From Streptomyces sp. CC208A (lineage in GTDB: Bacteria > Actinomycetota > Actinomycetes > Streptomycetales > Streptomycetaceae), in assembly GCF_030010625.1 (NCBI RefSeq), contig NZ_JASCXN010000004.1, positions 186,001 to 250,000 of the forward strand: 64,000 nt of DNA. Direction: 5' to 3'. A program made the position numbers and the translations under genes. How positions within the stretch are numbered: position 1 is the stretch's first letter; the number at the start of each line of letters is the position of its first letter. This document shows positions 36,435 through 43,494 of the stretch, one piece after another. Under the pieces are notes generated by a model, which was given only the letters and a program-made list of their open reading frames with translations, made no database searches and was not told the DNA's origin.

Positions 36435-37661
36435 ATGCCCCTGCCCCTCCTGGCCCTGATGCTCGGGGTCTTCTGCGTGGGCACCGCCGAGATCGTCATC
36501 GCCGGGATCCTCCCCGAGATGTCCACCGATCTGGGCGTGTCCATCCCGACCGCCGGCCTGCTGGTCACCGGCTACGCCCTGGGCGTGACCATCGGCGGGC
36601 CGATCATCACCCTGATGACCGCCAAGCGGGCCCGCAAGGCCCTGCTGCTCGGCCTGATGGGCATCTTCATCGCGGGCAACGTCATCGCGGCGCTGGCCCC
36701 CAACTACGGCGTGCTGATGGGCGCCCGCGTCTTCACCTCGCTCAGCCACGGCACCTTCGCCGCCGTGGCCTGGCACGTCGCGGCACTCATGTCCCCGCCG
36801 GACAAGCAGGCGACCGCCATGGCCAAGATCGCACTGGGCTTCAACTTCGCCAACGTGCTCGGCTCCCCCATCGGCACCTTCATCGGCCAGCAGTTCGGCT
36901 GGCGGGCCACCTTCGTCTTCATCACGGTCTTCGCCGTGGTGTGCTTCCTGCTCATCCAGCGGTTCGTGCCCAGCGGCCTCTCCACCGAGGAGGAAGGGAC
37001 CGAGGGGAACACGTCGGTACGCGAACAGCTCAAGGTCTTCCGCAAGGGCAGCCTCCAGCTCTCCATGCTGATCACCGTCCTCGCCCAGGGCGCCGTCTTC
37101 ACGACCTCCACCTACCTGGCCCCCCTGCTGCGCGACGTCAGCCACTTCGCGGCCCCCATGGTGGGCGTCCTGCTCGTGGTCTTCGGCGTCGGCTCGGTCG
37201 TCGGCAACATCCTGGGCGGCAGGGCGGCGGACAGGAACGTCATGCGCGGCGTGCTCTGGGCCCAGACCGCCCTGCTCGGCGCGCTGCTCCTCTTCTGGAC
37301 GGTCAGCCCCAGTCAGATCCCCGCGATCGGCGCCCTCCTCCTGTTCGGCGCCGCCGGCTTCTCCATCATCCCCGCCCTCCAGGCACGGATCCTCTCCGTG
37401 GCCGCCGCCGCACCGGCCCTCGCCCTCTCGGCCAACGTCTCCGCCTTCAACCTGGGCAACGGCCTGGGCGCCTGGCTAGGCGGCACCACCATCGACCTGG
37501 GCCTCGGCGTCCGCAGCGTGACCCTGACCGCCGCCCTCGCCACCTCCGTGGCCCTGGCCCTGTCCCTCGCCATGTGGGCCCACAGCCGCCGAACGTCACC
37601 CCCGCTCCCCTCCCCCGACCCGAGCGGCACCACCACCCCCACACCCCAGAAGACCCCCTGA
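36435..37661 (+). CDS. MFS exporter (DHA1, AraJ/Cmx-like)
   Basis: 408-aa, 12-TM transporter. TM1 LMLGVFCVGTAEIVIAGILPEMSTDLGVS matches the AraJ/ChlR subgroup. Motif A region is MTAKRARKALLLGLM and the TM5 region is LGFNFANVLGSPIGTFIGQQFGWRATF, as in chloramphenicol-type exporters. The C-terminal tail is Pro/Ser/Thr-rich. GAAAGG lies 9 nt before the ATG. Divergent from MarR; possibly exports the cyclitol product or gives resistance. Confidence 0.88.
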   Translation: MPLPLLALMLGVFCVGTAEIVIAGILPEMSTDLGVSIPTAGLLVTGYALGVTIGGPIITLMTAKRARKALLLGLMGIFIAGNVIAALAPNYGVLMGARVFTSLSHGTFAAVAWHVAALMSPPDKQATAMAKIALGFNFANVLGSPIGTFIGQQFGWRATFVFITVFAVVCFLLIQRFVPSGLSTEEEGTEGNTSVREQLKVFRKGSLQLSMLITVLAQGAVFTTSTYLAPLLRDVSHFAAPMVGVLLVVFGVGSVVGNILGGRAADRNVMRGVLWAQTALLGALLLFWTVSPSQIPAIGALLLFGAAGFSIIPALQARILSVAAAAPALALSANVSAFNLGNGLGAWLGGTTIDLGLGVRSVTLTAALATSVALALSLAMWAHSRRTSPPLPSPDPSGTTTPTPQKTP

Positions 37662-37763
37662 CCCACCCCGGGCACGCCCACGACAACAGAACAGAACGCC
37701 CGCGATCACCGACGAGAGGCGACACCACAGCCCACCGCCCGCATCCGATCCGCTAACCTGTCA

Positions 37764-37787
37764 GGGACCGCCCCCCGTGGCGGTCCC
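37764..37787 (+). terminator. Terminator after the MFS gene
   Basis: GGGACCGCC (37764-37772) pairs with GGCGGTCCC (37779-37787) around CCCCGT, followed by a CT-rich tail ending in CCTT. Confidence 0.8.
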
Positions 37788-37852
37788 TCTCCTTGCCACG
37801 GCACGGGTGTCTGCTCCCACAGAGCACGCAGCCACGTCGCACGCAGGGCCCC

Positions 37853-37928
37853 GCCTCCGTAGCTCAGGGGATAGAGCACCGCTCTCCTAAAGCGGGTGTC
37901 GCAGGTTCGAATCCTGCCGGGGGCACCA
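37853..37928 (+). tRNA. tRNA-Arg (anticodon CCT)
   Basis: A complete cloverleaf: acceptor GCCTCCG (37853-37859) with CGGGGGC (37918-37924); D-arm around AGCTCAGGGGATAGAGC; anticodon stem CCGCT/AGCGG with loop CTCCTAA, anticodon CCT; T-arm GCAGG-TTCGAAT-CCTGC. CCA is encoded at 37926-37928. It decodes AGG. Its 3' 43 bp recur at 43376, marking it as the integration site of the island. Confidence 0.97.
37884..37926 (+). repeat. attL: 43-bp core within the tRNA-Arg 3' half
   Basis: Runs from the anticodon loop to the first C of CCA and is identical to 43376-43418. Integration at this site leaves the tRNA intact, the usual choice of actinomycete integrative elements. Confidence 0.9.
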
Positions 37929-38089
37929 TGCAGTACCGCTCTGACCTGGGGTTTTACCCCCAAGGAGAGGTTCCATTCGGCCTCGGACTCCTCGTCCGGG
38001 GCCGCTTGCGTGAGCGGCCGGAGAGTTGATCTCCCGAATACGTCCCAAAGAATCTGCACCATCCGGCAGGGGCTCCGAGCTGACGGGCA

Positions 38090-38110
38090 TGACATACTTG
38101 AAGTATGTCA
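38090..38110 (+). promoter_or_regulatory. Palindromic operator overlapping the antitoxin start and likely leaderless promoter
   Basis: Arms TGACATAC (38090-38097) and GTATGTCA (38103-38110) are perfect 8-bp complements around TTGAA. The antitoxin ATG (38105-38107) lies inside the right arm. CATACT (38093-38098) would be a -10 hexamer placed 6 nt before the ATG, with no ribosome-binding site, so the transcript is probably leaderless and autorepressed by the toxin-antitoxin complex. Confidence 0.72.
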
Positions 38111-38371
38111 ACTCGGAAGATCACCATCACCATGCCGGAAGAGCTGGTGGAATCGATCAAGGAGCGCGTCGACGCACGCGGGGTGTCCGGCTACATCGCG
38201 GCCGCCGCCGCTCATCAGGACGCCATGGACCGACTGCGCGAGCTGGCCGGGCGCCTTGAGGAAGAGCACGGGGCCGTGACGGACGACGAGCAGCAGGCAG
38301 CGCTGGACCGCATCGCCTCCATTGACGGTTGGCATGACGAGCAGCGATCGCCTTCGGACGAGGCCGCGTGA
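38105..38371 (+). CDS. Antitoxin of a PIN-type toxin-antitoxin pair
   Basis: 88 aa. The N-terminus STRKITITMPEELVESIKERVDARGVSGYIAAAAA is a ribbon-helix-helix (CopG/ParD-like) DNA-binding domain; the acidic C-terminal half (LEEEHGAVTDDEQQAALDRI...) would wrap the toxin. Likely dimeric autorepressor binding the palindrome that overlaps its own start codon. Its stop overlaps the toxin's GTG by 4 nt. Confidence 0.82.
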   Translation: MSTRKITITMPEELVESIKERVDARGVSGYIAAAAAHQDAMDRLRELAGRLEEEHGAVTDDEQQAALDRIASIDGWHDEQRSPSDEAA

Positions 38372-38814
38372 GCCGCACCGCCCGGGCGAAACTGCACCGG
38401 CCGCGACAGCGCGTCTTCGTGTTCGACTCCGAAGCTCTCTCCAAAGCCGTTCAGGGCGATCGGGAAATGACTGCGCTGATCAAGACGGCGCCGCGGCTCG
38501 ACATCCCGATCGTCACCTCAGCGCTCACGACCTTGGAGGCATGGGACCCTCGCGAAACGTCGAGGCAGGCGCTGTGGAACTGGACGCTGTCCCGGATCCG
38601 CGTCGTGCACACGGACGACCAGGTGATCGCCGTGGCGCGCGACATGCTGAAGACGGCCGGCCTGCATGGGCACAAGTACGCCATCGACGCAATTCTGGCG
38701 GCTGTGGCCGGGCGGGAAGCCGCGCAGGGAGCTGATGCGACCGTCTTCACCTCCGACACCGACGACATGAATCAACTGCTCGCAGGGCACTCCGTGCGAG
38801 TCGAGAAGGTCTGA
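38368..38814 (+). CDS. PIN-domain toxin (VapC-like ribonuclease)
   Basis: 148 aa, GTG start overlapping the antitoxin stop (GTGA). Four acidic residues stand where PIN nucleases bind metal: Asp20 in VFVFDSEALS, Glu57 in ALTTLEAWD, Asp107 in KYAIDAILAAV and Asp130 in VFTSDTDDM. Expected to cleave RNA, often tRNA, when freed from its antitoxin. On the island it may stabilise the element or take part in phage defence. Confidence 0.82.
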   Translation: MSRTARAKLHRPRQRVFVFDSEALSKAVQGDREMTALIKTAPRLDIPIVTSALTTLEAWDPRETSRQALWNWTLSRIRVVHTDDQVIAVARDMLKTAGLHGHKYAIDAILAAVAGREAAQGADATVFTSDTDDMNQLLAGHSVRVEKV

Positions 38815-39025
38815 CGACACGCCGCCAGCACCTCACTCCACGACTCGTCGGCTCCCCCGACTGCCCTCCGGCCGTACACCGACGGGCACCCTCCGTTACG
38901 GGAGGTCAAGCCGACCGCCGGGACACAGCCCACGCGCTCTCCACACGTCGCGGGGGTACGAGGACATCGGCCCATAACCAACCGTCACCGGCCTCGCCAA
39001 GGATCGTGGACGGTCGATTGCGCCG

Positions 39026-40774
39026 TCACCCCGCAGGCGGCTCAGCATTGTTGATGGAGACAATCAGGTACGGGTCGATCTGCAACCAGAAGGCACCGCC
39101 GTCCCGTTGAATCGCTCCGTCGAAGCCCATACCGCGCAGCCGCTCCCATACCGCACGGACATCTGTGACCGCGACGCGGAGTTGGGCTCCCGGAACGTCC
39201 ATGACCCGTTCCTTGCTGTACCACTGCCTGATGACCAGGTTCTCGTAGGAGACCCAGTCCTTCCCGCGGCCGGACGTGGTGATCCCCAGAGCTATGAGGG
39301 CTTCGTGCACGCGACCGATGTCGGTGACGGGCAAGTACGCTCCCTGTAGTCGGGGTCGTACAGCCGATCGGTTCACGACATCCGCCGGTGCTTCCGCGCG
39401 AGGCACATCGTGGACATCTCCCGTTTCCACGCGCCGCACCCCACGGATGAAGAAGAGGCTCTGCCCGTCCACAGTGGTCAGACGAGTGCGATGTGCCGAC
39501 CAGTTGCCGCCCATCAACTTGCCTCGACTCACAACGCGTGCCTCGCGGCGGTCCGGGAGCAGAAGGCCGGCTCCAATGTCGGCGGCGTCGAGTTCGTCGA
39601 GGAACCGCGACCGCGCCTGACTGGCTTCGTCCGGAGAAGGCGGAGTCAGTGGCCGGGGGACCGGCCGGAGCAGGTTCTCAGCCAGCGCGTTCAGCAGAGG
39701 CGCGTCCTGAACGGACCGGCCGTACGAACCGAGCCATTCCTGCCCCAGAGCCGCGCCGAGCAAAGCAGCAGTCATGGATGCCAACGTGTCGGTGTCCGCG
39801 CCCTCTTGTCGTGCCGGAACGCCGACGCCGCGCTCTGGGCTGGAAGCGGACCGCGCGGCAAGATACATGGCAGCCACCGCGCACAAGGTCCCTGAACCGC
39901 GAGTCTTCGTCCGCGTCAGGCCATGCGTCTCCAGAAAGGCGGAGGGAGCGCTGAGCGCGCCGCTCTCCAGCGAGGCTCGTGCGCCGCTGAGGAGTTCCTC
40001 CACCTCTTGCACAGTCTCGTCCCAAGCGCGTTCGTAGCCATCCGGGAACGCCCGGGACGCGGCGTCCAGCCAGTGCCGGTCCAAGCCCTGCCACACCGGT
40101 TCCCGCCAGTCCTTCAGCCCGTCCTGCACCACTTCGACGAGCCAGCCGTAGGCGAGCGGAGCGGGCTGACGCAAGCTGACCCACAGCGCGTAGGCGTACA
40201 CCAGCGCGCCCAGGAGAGCACGGGGATGTCCGTGCGTAGTCGCCGCGTCGTGGACCACGTCGTGGGCCAGGTCTCCGAAGGTACCCTCGCGATGGGCGAT
40301 GACATGCGGCGCGATGCGCATGGCCGCGCCATTGGCTCCGGCGGCGAAGTACTTGTCCTGATCGTCGGCCCGATTCCCCCAGGCCGCTCCCTGCTTATCC
40401 CAAGCTCGGCAGGCGCGCTTGACGCCAGCCCCGGCTCCACGTTCGTAGTCGAGGAGGAAGGGCCACTCCACACGTTGCAGCCAGGGAAGCCACTGGTCTC
40501 CGGCAGTGAGACGCGCGCGGGCCACGGCAATCAGCATCTGGGTGTCGTCGCTGTACTCGCCAGGCCCGATGTCCTCGACAATCGGGCGGAAGCGGCTGCC
40601 GGCCATACGCCGCCAGACGAAGAACCGTCCGGAGACCTGACTGAGGGGCGGCAGTGAGCGTGTCCGGTCCCGGCGCTCGTAGGGCCAGCCCATGGCGTCC
40701 CCGACTGCTGCCCCGACGAGCATGCCACGGGCCCGGTCGGTCCATGGGTGTAGCTCAGCGTTCACGTGTGTCAC
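39026..40774 (-). CDS. ADP-ribosylglycohydrolase with extra C-terminal domain; third gene of the candidate defence operon
   Basis: 582 aa. The N-terminal ARH/DraG domain (about 10-380) has a complete active site: GAAVGDAMG (21-29), YSDDTQ (74-79), GANGAAMRI (146-154), THGHP (180-184) and EGADTDT (324-330), which bind two Mg ions and ADP-ribose. Residues about 430-582 form an additional region with SAHRTRLTTVDGQSLFFIRGV and a C-terminal piece, AQLRVAVTDVRAVWERLRGMGF, that looks faintly like a VOC/glyoxalase half-repeat. Its GTG start overlaps the DarT-like stop by 4 nt. By position it should reverse the modification made by its neighbour, acting as antitoxin. Confidence 0.85.
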   Translation of the reverse strand: MTHVNAELHPWTDRARGMLVGAAVGDAMGWPYERRDRTRSLPPLSQVSGRFFVWRRMAGSRFRPIVEDIGPGEYSDDTQMLIAVARARLTAGDQWLPWLQRVEWPFLLDYERGAGAGVKRACRAWDKQGAAWGNRADDQDKYFAAGANGAAMRIAPHVIAHREGTFGDLAHDVVHDAATTHGHPRALLGALVYAYALWVSLRQPAPLAYGWLVEVVQDGLKDWREPVWQGLDRHWLDAASRAFPDGYERAWDETVQEVEELLSGARASLESGALSAPSAFLETHGLTRTKTRGSGTLCAVAAMYLAARSASSPERGVGVPARQEGADTDTLASMTAALLGAALGQEWLGSYGRSVQDAPLLNALAENLLRPVPRPLTPPSPDEASQARSRFLDELDAADIGAGLLLPDRREARVVSRGKLMGGNWSAHRTRLTTVDGQSLFFIRGVRRVETGDVHDVPRAEAPADVVNRSAVRPRLQGAYLPVTDIGRVHEALIALGITTSGRGKDWVSYENLVIRQWYSKERVMDVPGAQLRVAVTDVRAVWERLRGMGFDGAIQRDGGAFWLQIDPYLIVSINNAEPPAG

Positions 40775-41469
40775 TCTGCCAGAGTCGCTCGTGGGATGTA
40801 CGGGGTCTCCGGTGGCCGCCTGCCGGAGCGCACCGAGGTGCTCAGGGCGTACCTGTCGAAGAGCACCGGCGCGACGGTTAGGGGTGGCAGCAGAGCTGCC
40901 ATACCGAATTGCATGAGTCTGAAGTACTCCAGATCCGCCTGCTGTTCGTCCCGGACGATGACCGAGCGGACGGCGGACAGTGGAATGGTACCGGGTACCT
41001 GAATCTCAGCCTGGTCGTCCGTGGGCCACCACGCCGGATGGGCGTGGTGCCGCCTCCGCGTCGTATTCCCCGTCACGGTCGGCGCGAACAGAGCGTCGAA
41101 GGCATCGGCACCGGGCAGGGCGCCGGCGCTACTGTCCCGCGCCGAGTTGTACGGAGAGAACCGCGTGCCCGGCGCGCCGAGCAGTTCGACGTCCACCGTG
41201 AGCACCACCCAGTCGCTGAAGTGCGGGTCTCGACCGGCGGCCTGGGACTGGTACCACGCGTTCGGGTATTCGACGCTCAGAAAAGTGCGGTCCGGTGCTC
41301 CGTCCAGGCGCTGGGTGTCGGCCGGCCGGTAAGCGTCCGCCGCCTCCCGCAGGGTGGACACCGGCCGTATCTCGCGGCTGTCGAGGATGTGCGACAGGTT
41401 GGTCGACTTGGTGCAGTGGCACAGTCGCGTGACACCGCGGGCCCTGGCGCGGGCGACGATGTCGCTCAC
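40771..41469 (-). CDS. DarT-like ADP-ribosyltransferase (DUF4433 family)
   Basis: 232 aa. RLCHCTKSTNLSHILDSREI (16-35) matches the NAD-binding H-x-T...N..(I)L segment of DarT; RTFLSVEYPNAWYQ stands at the following strand; and DQAEIQVPGTIPLSAV (152-167), with Glu155, matches the catalytic Glu region of DarT. DarT modifies thymidine in single-stranded DNA, and DarT2 relatives do so in phage defence; which base or protein this one modifies is unknown. The GTG start overlaps the helicase stop and its stop overlaps the glycohydrolase start (both GTGA). No macrodomain DarG is encoded; the ARH protein takes its place. Confidence 0.8.
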   Translation of the reverse strand: MSDIVARARARGVTRLCHCTKSTNLSHILDSREIRPVSTLREAADAYRPADTQRLDGAPDRTFLSVEYPNAWYQSQAAGRDPHFSDWVVLTVDVELLGAPGTRFSPYNSARDSSAGALPGADAFDALFAPTVTGNTTRRRHHAHPAWWPTDDQAEIQVPGTIPLSAVRSVIVRDEQQADLEYFRLMQFGMAALLPPLTVAPVLFDRYALSTSVRSGRRPPETPYIPRATLAE

Positions 41470-42866
41470 GAGTCCACCCGGACGTACAGGTCTGACATCT
41501 CGTTCGGCAGCAGATCGGTGAGTTTGCCGGAGTGCAAAATGACGAGTTCCGTACGGGCCCGGGTGACCGCCACGTACAGCTGCCGTCCTTCGCGCGCCTT
41601 CGCCTCATCGGGGCCGTGCGCCTCCACCTCGCTGGGTTTCGGCAGTTCGTCGGCGTCGCAGAGTGGGAGAATCACCGAGTCGAACTCGAAGCCCTTCGCC
41701 GCGGAGTACGTCCCGTAGAACACGCCGGGGCGGTCCGACCAACGTGGCAGGTCACGGTGCAGCCGTTCCACGGGAACACGGCCGCCGGCGAGAAGGGGCC
41801 TGAGCGTGACCTCGTGTTCCCGGGTGCGCATCAGGATGGCGACTTGGCGATCGACTCCCAGTGCCAGGGCCGTCCGCGCGGCCTCGACGAGTTGGCGCTC
41901 CTTGTTCGGAGTCTCCAAGATGGTGGGCTTGGGGCCGTCGGCCGCGGGGCGGGTCGGCTGGACGAGGTCGACCTCGTCCTTGAAGTACGGCATCTCGGAC
42001 ATGACCTGGGCGAGCTGGGCTATCTGACGGCTGTTGCGGTAGTTGTGTGCGAACTCCACGGTGCCCCGCGGCACGTGGAGTCCCAGCGAGCGCCAGGACA
42101 TCCGGCTTCCGTAGATCTGCTGTGCATAGTCCCCGAAGAAGGTCAGTGAACCGTCCTCGGGGATGGCTGCGGCGAGACTGCGGATCATCTCGGGTGTGAA
42201 GTCCTGGCCCTCATCGACAACCACGTGCCGGTAGTGCCGCTGGGTCGGGTCGTCCTTGAGTAGCGCCAGTACGGACGACGCCATGTTCTCGAAGTCGTAC
42301 ACGAACCCGGCCTCGGCTCGTAGTTGCTCGTAGCGCCGATAGATCGCGAAGACGATTTCACGGTCGGACTGCTGGAGCGGCTTGCCCCGGCCGACTCGTC
42401 GCGTGCGGCCCTCCACGTATGTCTGCCGGTCGATGCCGTGCCCGACCAACCAGTGCAGTTCGTCCAAGAAGAACTCGAGCGGGCGCTTGACCAGCGCGCG
42501 ACCGGGAAGTCGCGCGCGAACCTCCTCCAGCGCTTGCTCAACCGCCCTCTTCTTGAACTTGAAGATACGCACCGACGCCTTGGTGCGGTGCGCGAGGTAC
42601 CCGCGGGCGAAGGTGTGGTAGGTCTCGATCTGTAGGTGCGGAGGCGCCGTGCTCATGCCCTTGAGGTAGGTCACGAGCGCCTTGTTGAAGGTGACCAACA
42701 GAGTGCGGCCTCCGATGATCGGAGCCGTGGCCAGATAGTGGGCCCGGTGGACCGCCATCGTCGTCTTGCCGCTGCCCGCTGTACCAAGAACCACACAGTG
42801 ACCGCGCTCACCCAGGAAGACGACATCCCGCTGGTGACCCTTCGGTTCAGGTAACGAAAGCCCCAT
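41466..42866 (-). CDS. Compact UvrD/Rep-like SF1 helicase, first gene of the candidate defence operon
   Basis: 466 aa. Walker A GTAGSGKT (28-35), motif Ia LLVTFNKALVTYLK, Walker B VVVDEGQD (215-222), motif III LTFFGDYAQQIYG, motif IV-V region GVFYGTYSAAKGFEFDSVIL, and motif VI LYVAVTRAR. It is short for UvrD, with reduced 1B/2B domains, resembling GajB-type helicases in size. Leu5 in SLPEPKG is encoded by TTA (42852-42854), so translation should need bldA tRNA. There is no ribosome-binding site: CATACT lies 6 nt before the ATG inside a palindrome. Could supply or sense single-stranded DNA for the DarT-like enzyme. Confidence 0.85.
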   Translation of the reverse strand: MGLSLPEPKGHQRDVVFLGERGHCVVLGTAGSGKTTMAVHRAHYLATAPIIGGRTLLVTFNKALVTYLKGMSTAPPHLQIETYHTFARGYLAHRTKASVRIFKFKKRAVEQALEEVRARLPGRALVKRPLEFFLDELHWLVGHGIDRQTYVEGRTRRVGRGKPLQQSDREIVFAIYRRYEQLRAEAGFVYDFENMASSVLALLKDDPTQRHYRHVVVDEGQDFTPEMIRSLAAAIPEDGSLTFFGDYAQQIYGSRMSWRSLGLHVPRGTVEFAHNYRNSRQIAQLAQVMSEMPYFKDEVDLVQPTRPAADGPKPTILETPNKERQLVEAARTALALGVDRQVAILMRTREHEVTLRPLLAGGRVPVERLHRDLPRWSDRPGVFYGTYSAAKGFEFDSVILPLCDADELPKPSEVEAHGPDEAKAREGRQLYVAVTRARTELVILHSGKLTDLLPNEMSDLYVRVDS

Positions 42867-42883
42867 CGCGTCAGTATGACGCG
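42867..42883. promoter_or_regulatory. Palindrome and likely leaderless promoter of the helicase operon
   Basis: CGCGTCA-GTA-TGACGCG is a perfect palindrome that abuts the helicase start codon. On the minus strand it contains CATACT, spaced exactly 6 nt before the ATG, as in the antitoxin promoter of the same island. A repressor bound here would block both the helicase operon and, perhaps, the divergent membrane-protein gene. Confidence 0.65.
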
Positions 42884-42903
42884 TCCATGGCCATTCGGCA
42901 TAG

Positions 42904-43191
42904 ATGCAGCGGCACTTGCCCGACCGAACTAAGAACCCCCTTCAGGCTGCGCCCGGCCCTCAGGTCCTCGCGGACGGGACCTGGGCAGCGCGGGACAGTG
43001 TCTGGATTCCCCGGCTGCTGGTCATGGTGCTGTTCTCCGCACTCGTCGCGGCATGCGTCGGATTTCTCAAGGTCCTGGAAGGCACCCCGGCTTCTGGGGC
43101 CCTGCTCTCGTCAAGTGCAGCGTTCGGAGGAACCGCGCTGCTCTGTCTGGCCGTAGTGCCGGTAGTCCAACAGCTGCGTCAGCGCGGCTAG
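42904..43191 (+). CDS. Small two-TM membrane protein on the island
   Basis: 95 aa: a short polar N-terminus, then two hydrophobic helices (about 35-58 and 66-88). No domain is recognised. It is divergent from the helicase operon, 37 bp from its start codon, across the palindrome. It has no good ribosome-binding site. A membrane effector is conceivable but not shown. Confidence 0.5.
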   Translation: MQRHLPDRTKNPLQAAPGPQVLADGTWAARDSVWIPRLLVMVLFSALVAACVGFLKVLEGTPASGALLSSSAAFGGTALLCLAVVPVVQQLRQRG

Positions 43192-43375
43192 CCAGCCCCT
43201 TGTCGATCTTGCTGGGCCGTAAGTGAGAATCATCCTGACGCGTGAGCGATACGCGAGCGGACCGTCCGGCACGAGGTGCCACGAGCGGGATTGGGCGGGA
43301 AGCCGCGTGGCGCTGACCAGGTGGAACAGCTCCGCGCGGCAGCCTCCGGCACCGCCCGGCAAGGATTCGATCCCA

Positions 43376-43418
43376 CTCCTAAAGCGGGTGTCGCAGGTTC
43401 GAATCCTGCCGGGGGCAC
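43376..43418 (+). repeat. attR: 43-bp copy of the tRNA-Arg 3' end
   Basis: Identical to 37884-37926 and preceded by unrelated sequence, so it is not a functional tRNA gene. It marks the right end of the island. The 184 bp between the membrane-protein gene and attR hold nothing I can identify. Confidence 0.9.
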
Positions 43419-43423
43419 AAGGG

Positions 43424-43462
43424 CGAAGGCCCCCTTGCCGGTTCGCGGCGAGGGGGCCTTCG
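43424..43462. terminator. Strong hairpin between attR and lepB
   Basis: A 17-bp stem with a single G-T pair: CGAAGGCCCCCTTGCCG (43424-43440) and 43446-43462, loop GTTCG. It terminates the convergent lepB transcript and was probably the original terminator of the tRNA gene. Confidence 0.88.
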
Positions 43463-43494
43463 GTGTGTTCGGGGTGCTGCTGCCCGCGGGGGTC

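Larger units (their letters stand above)
37884..43418. mobile_element. 5.5-kb genomic island integrated in tRNA-Arg(CCT)
   Basis: Bounded by identical 43-bp direct repeats. Cargo: an antitoxin/PIN toxin pair, the helicase/DarT-like/ADP-ribosylglycohydrolase operon and a small membrane protein. No tyrosine or serine recombinase, excisionase, replication or conjugation gene is recognisable, so it is either a non-autonomous element mobilised in trans or the remnant of a larger one. Its ORFs use more non-GC3 codons and include a TTA codon, unlike the flanks. Before insertion, the tRNA would have been followed directly by the hairpin at 43424 and lepB. Confidence 0.85.

Noticed and set aside
43192..43375. 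A degraded integrase near attR
   Set aside because: No frame shows recombinase motifs; the apparent ORFs here have atypical composition and read into the tRNA repeat.
43376..43418. A second tRNA-Arg gene
   Set aside because: Only the 3' 43 bp are present; there is no acceptor 5' strand or D-arm. It is the attR repeat.
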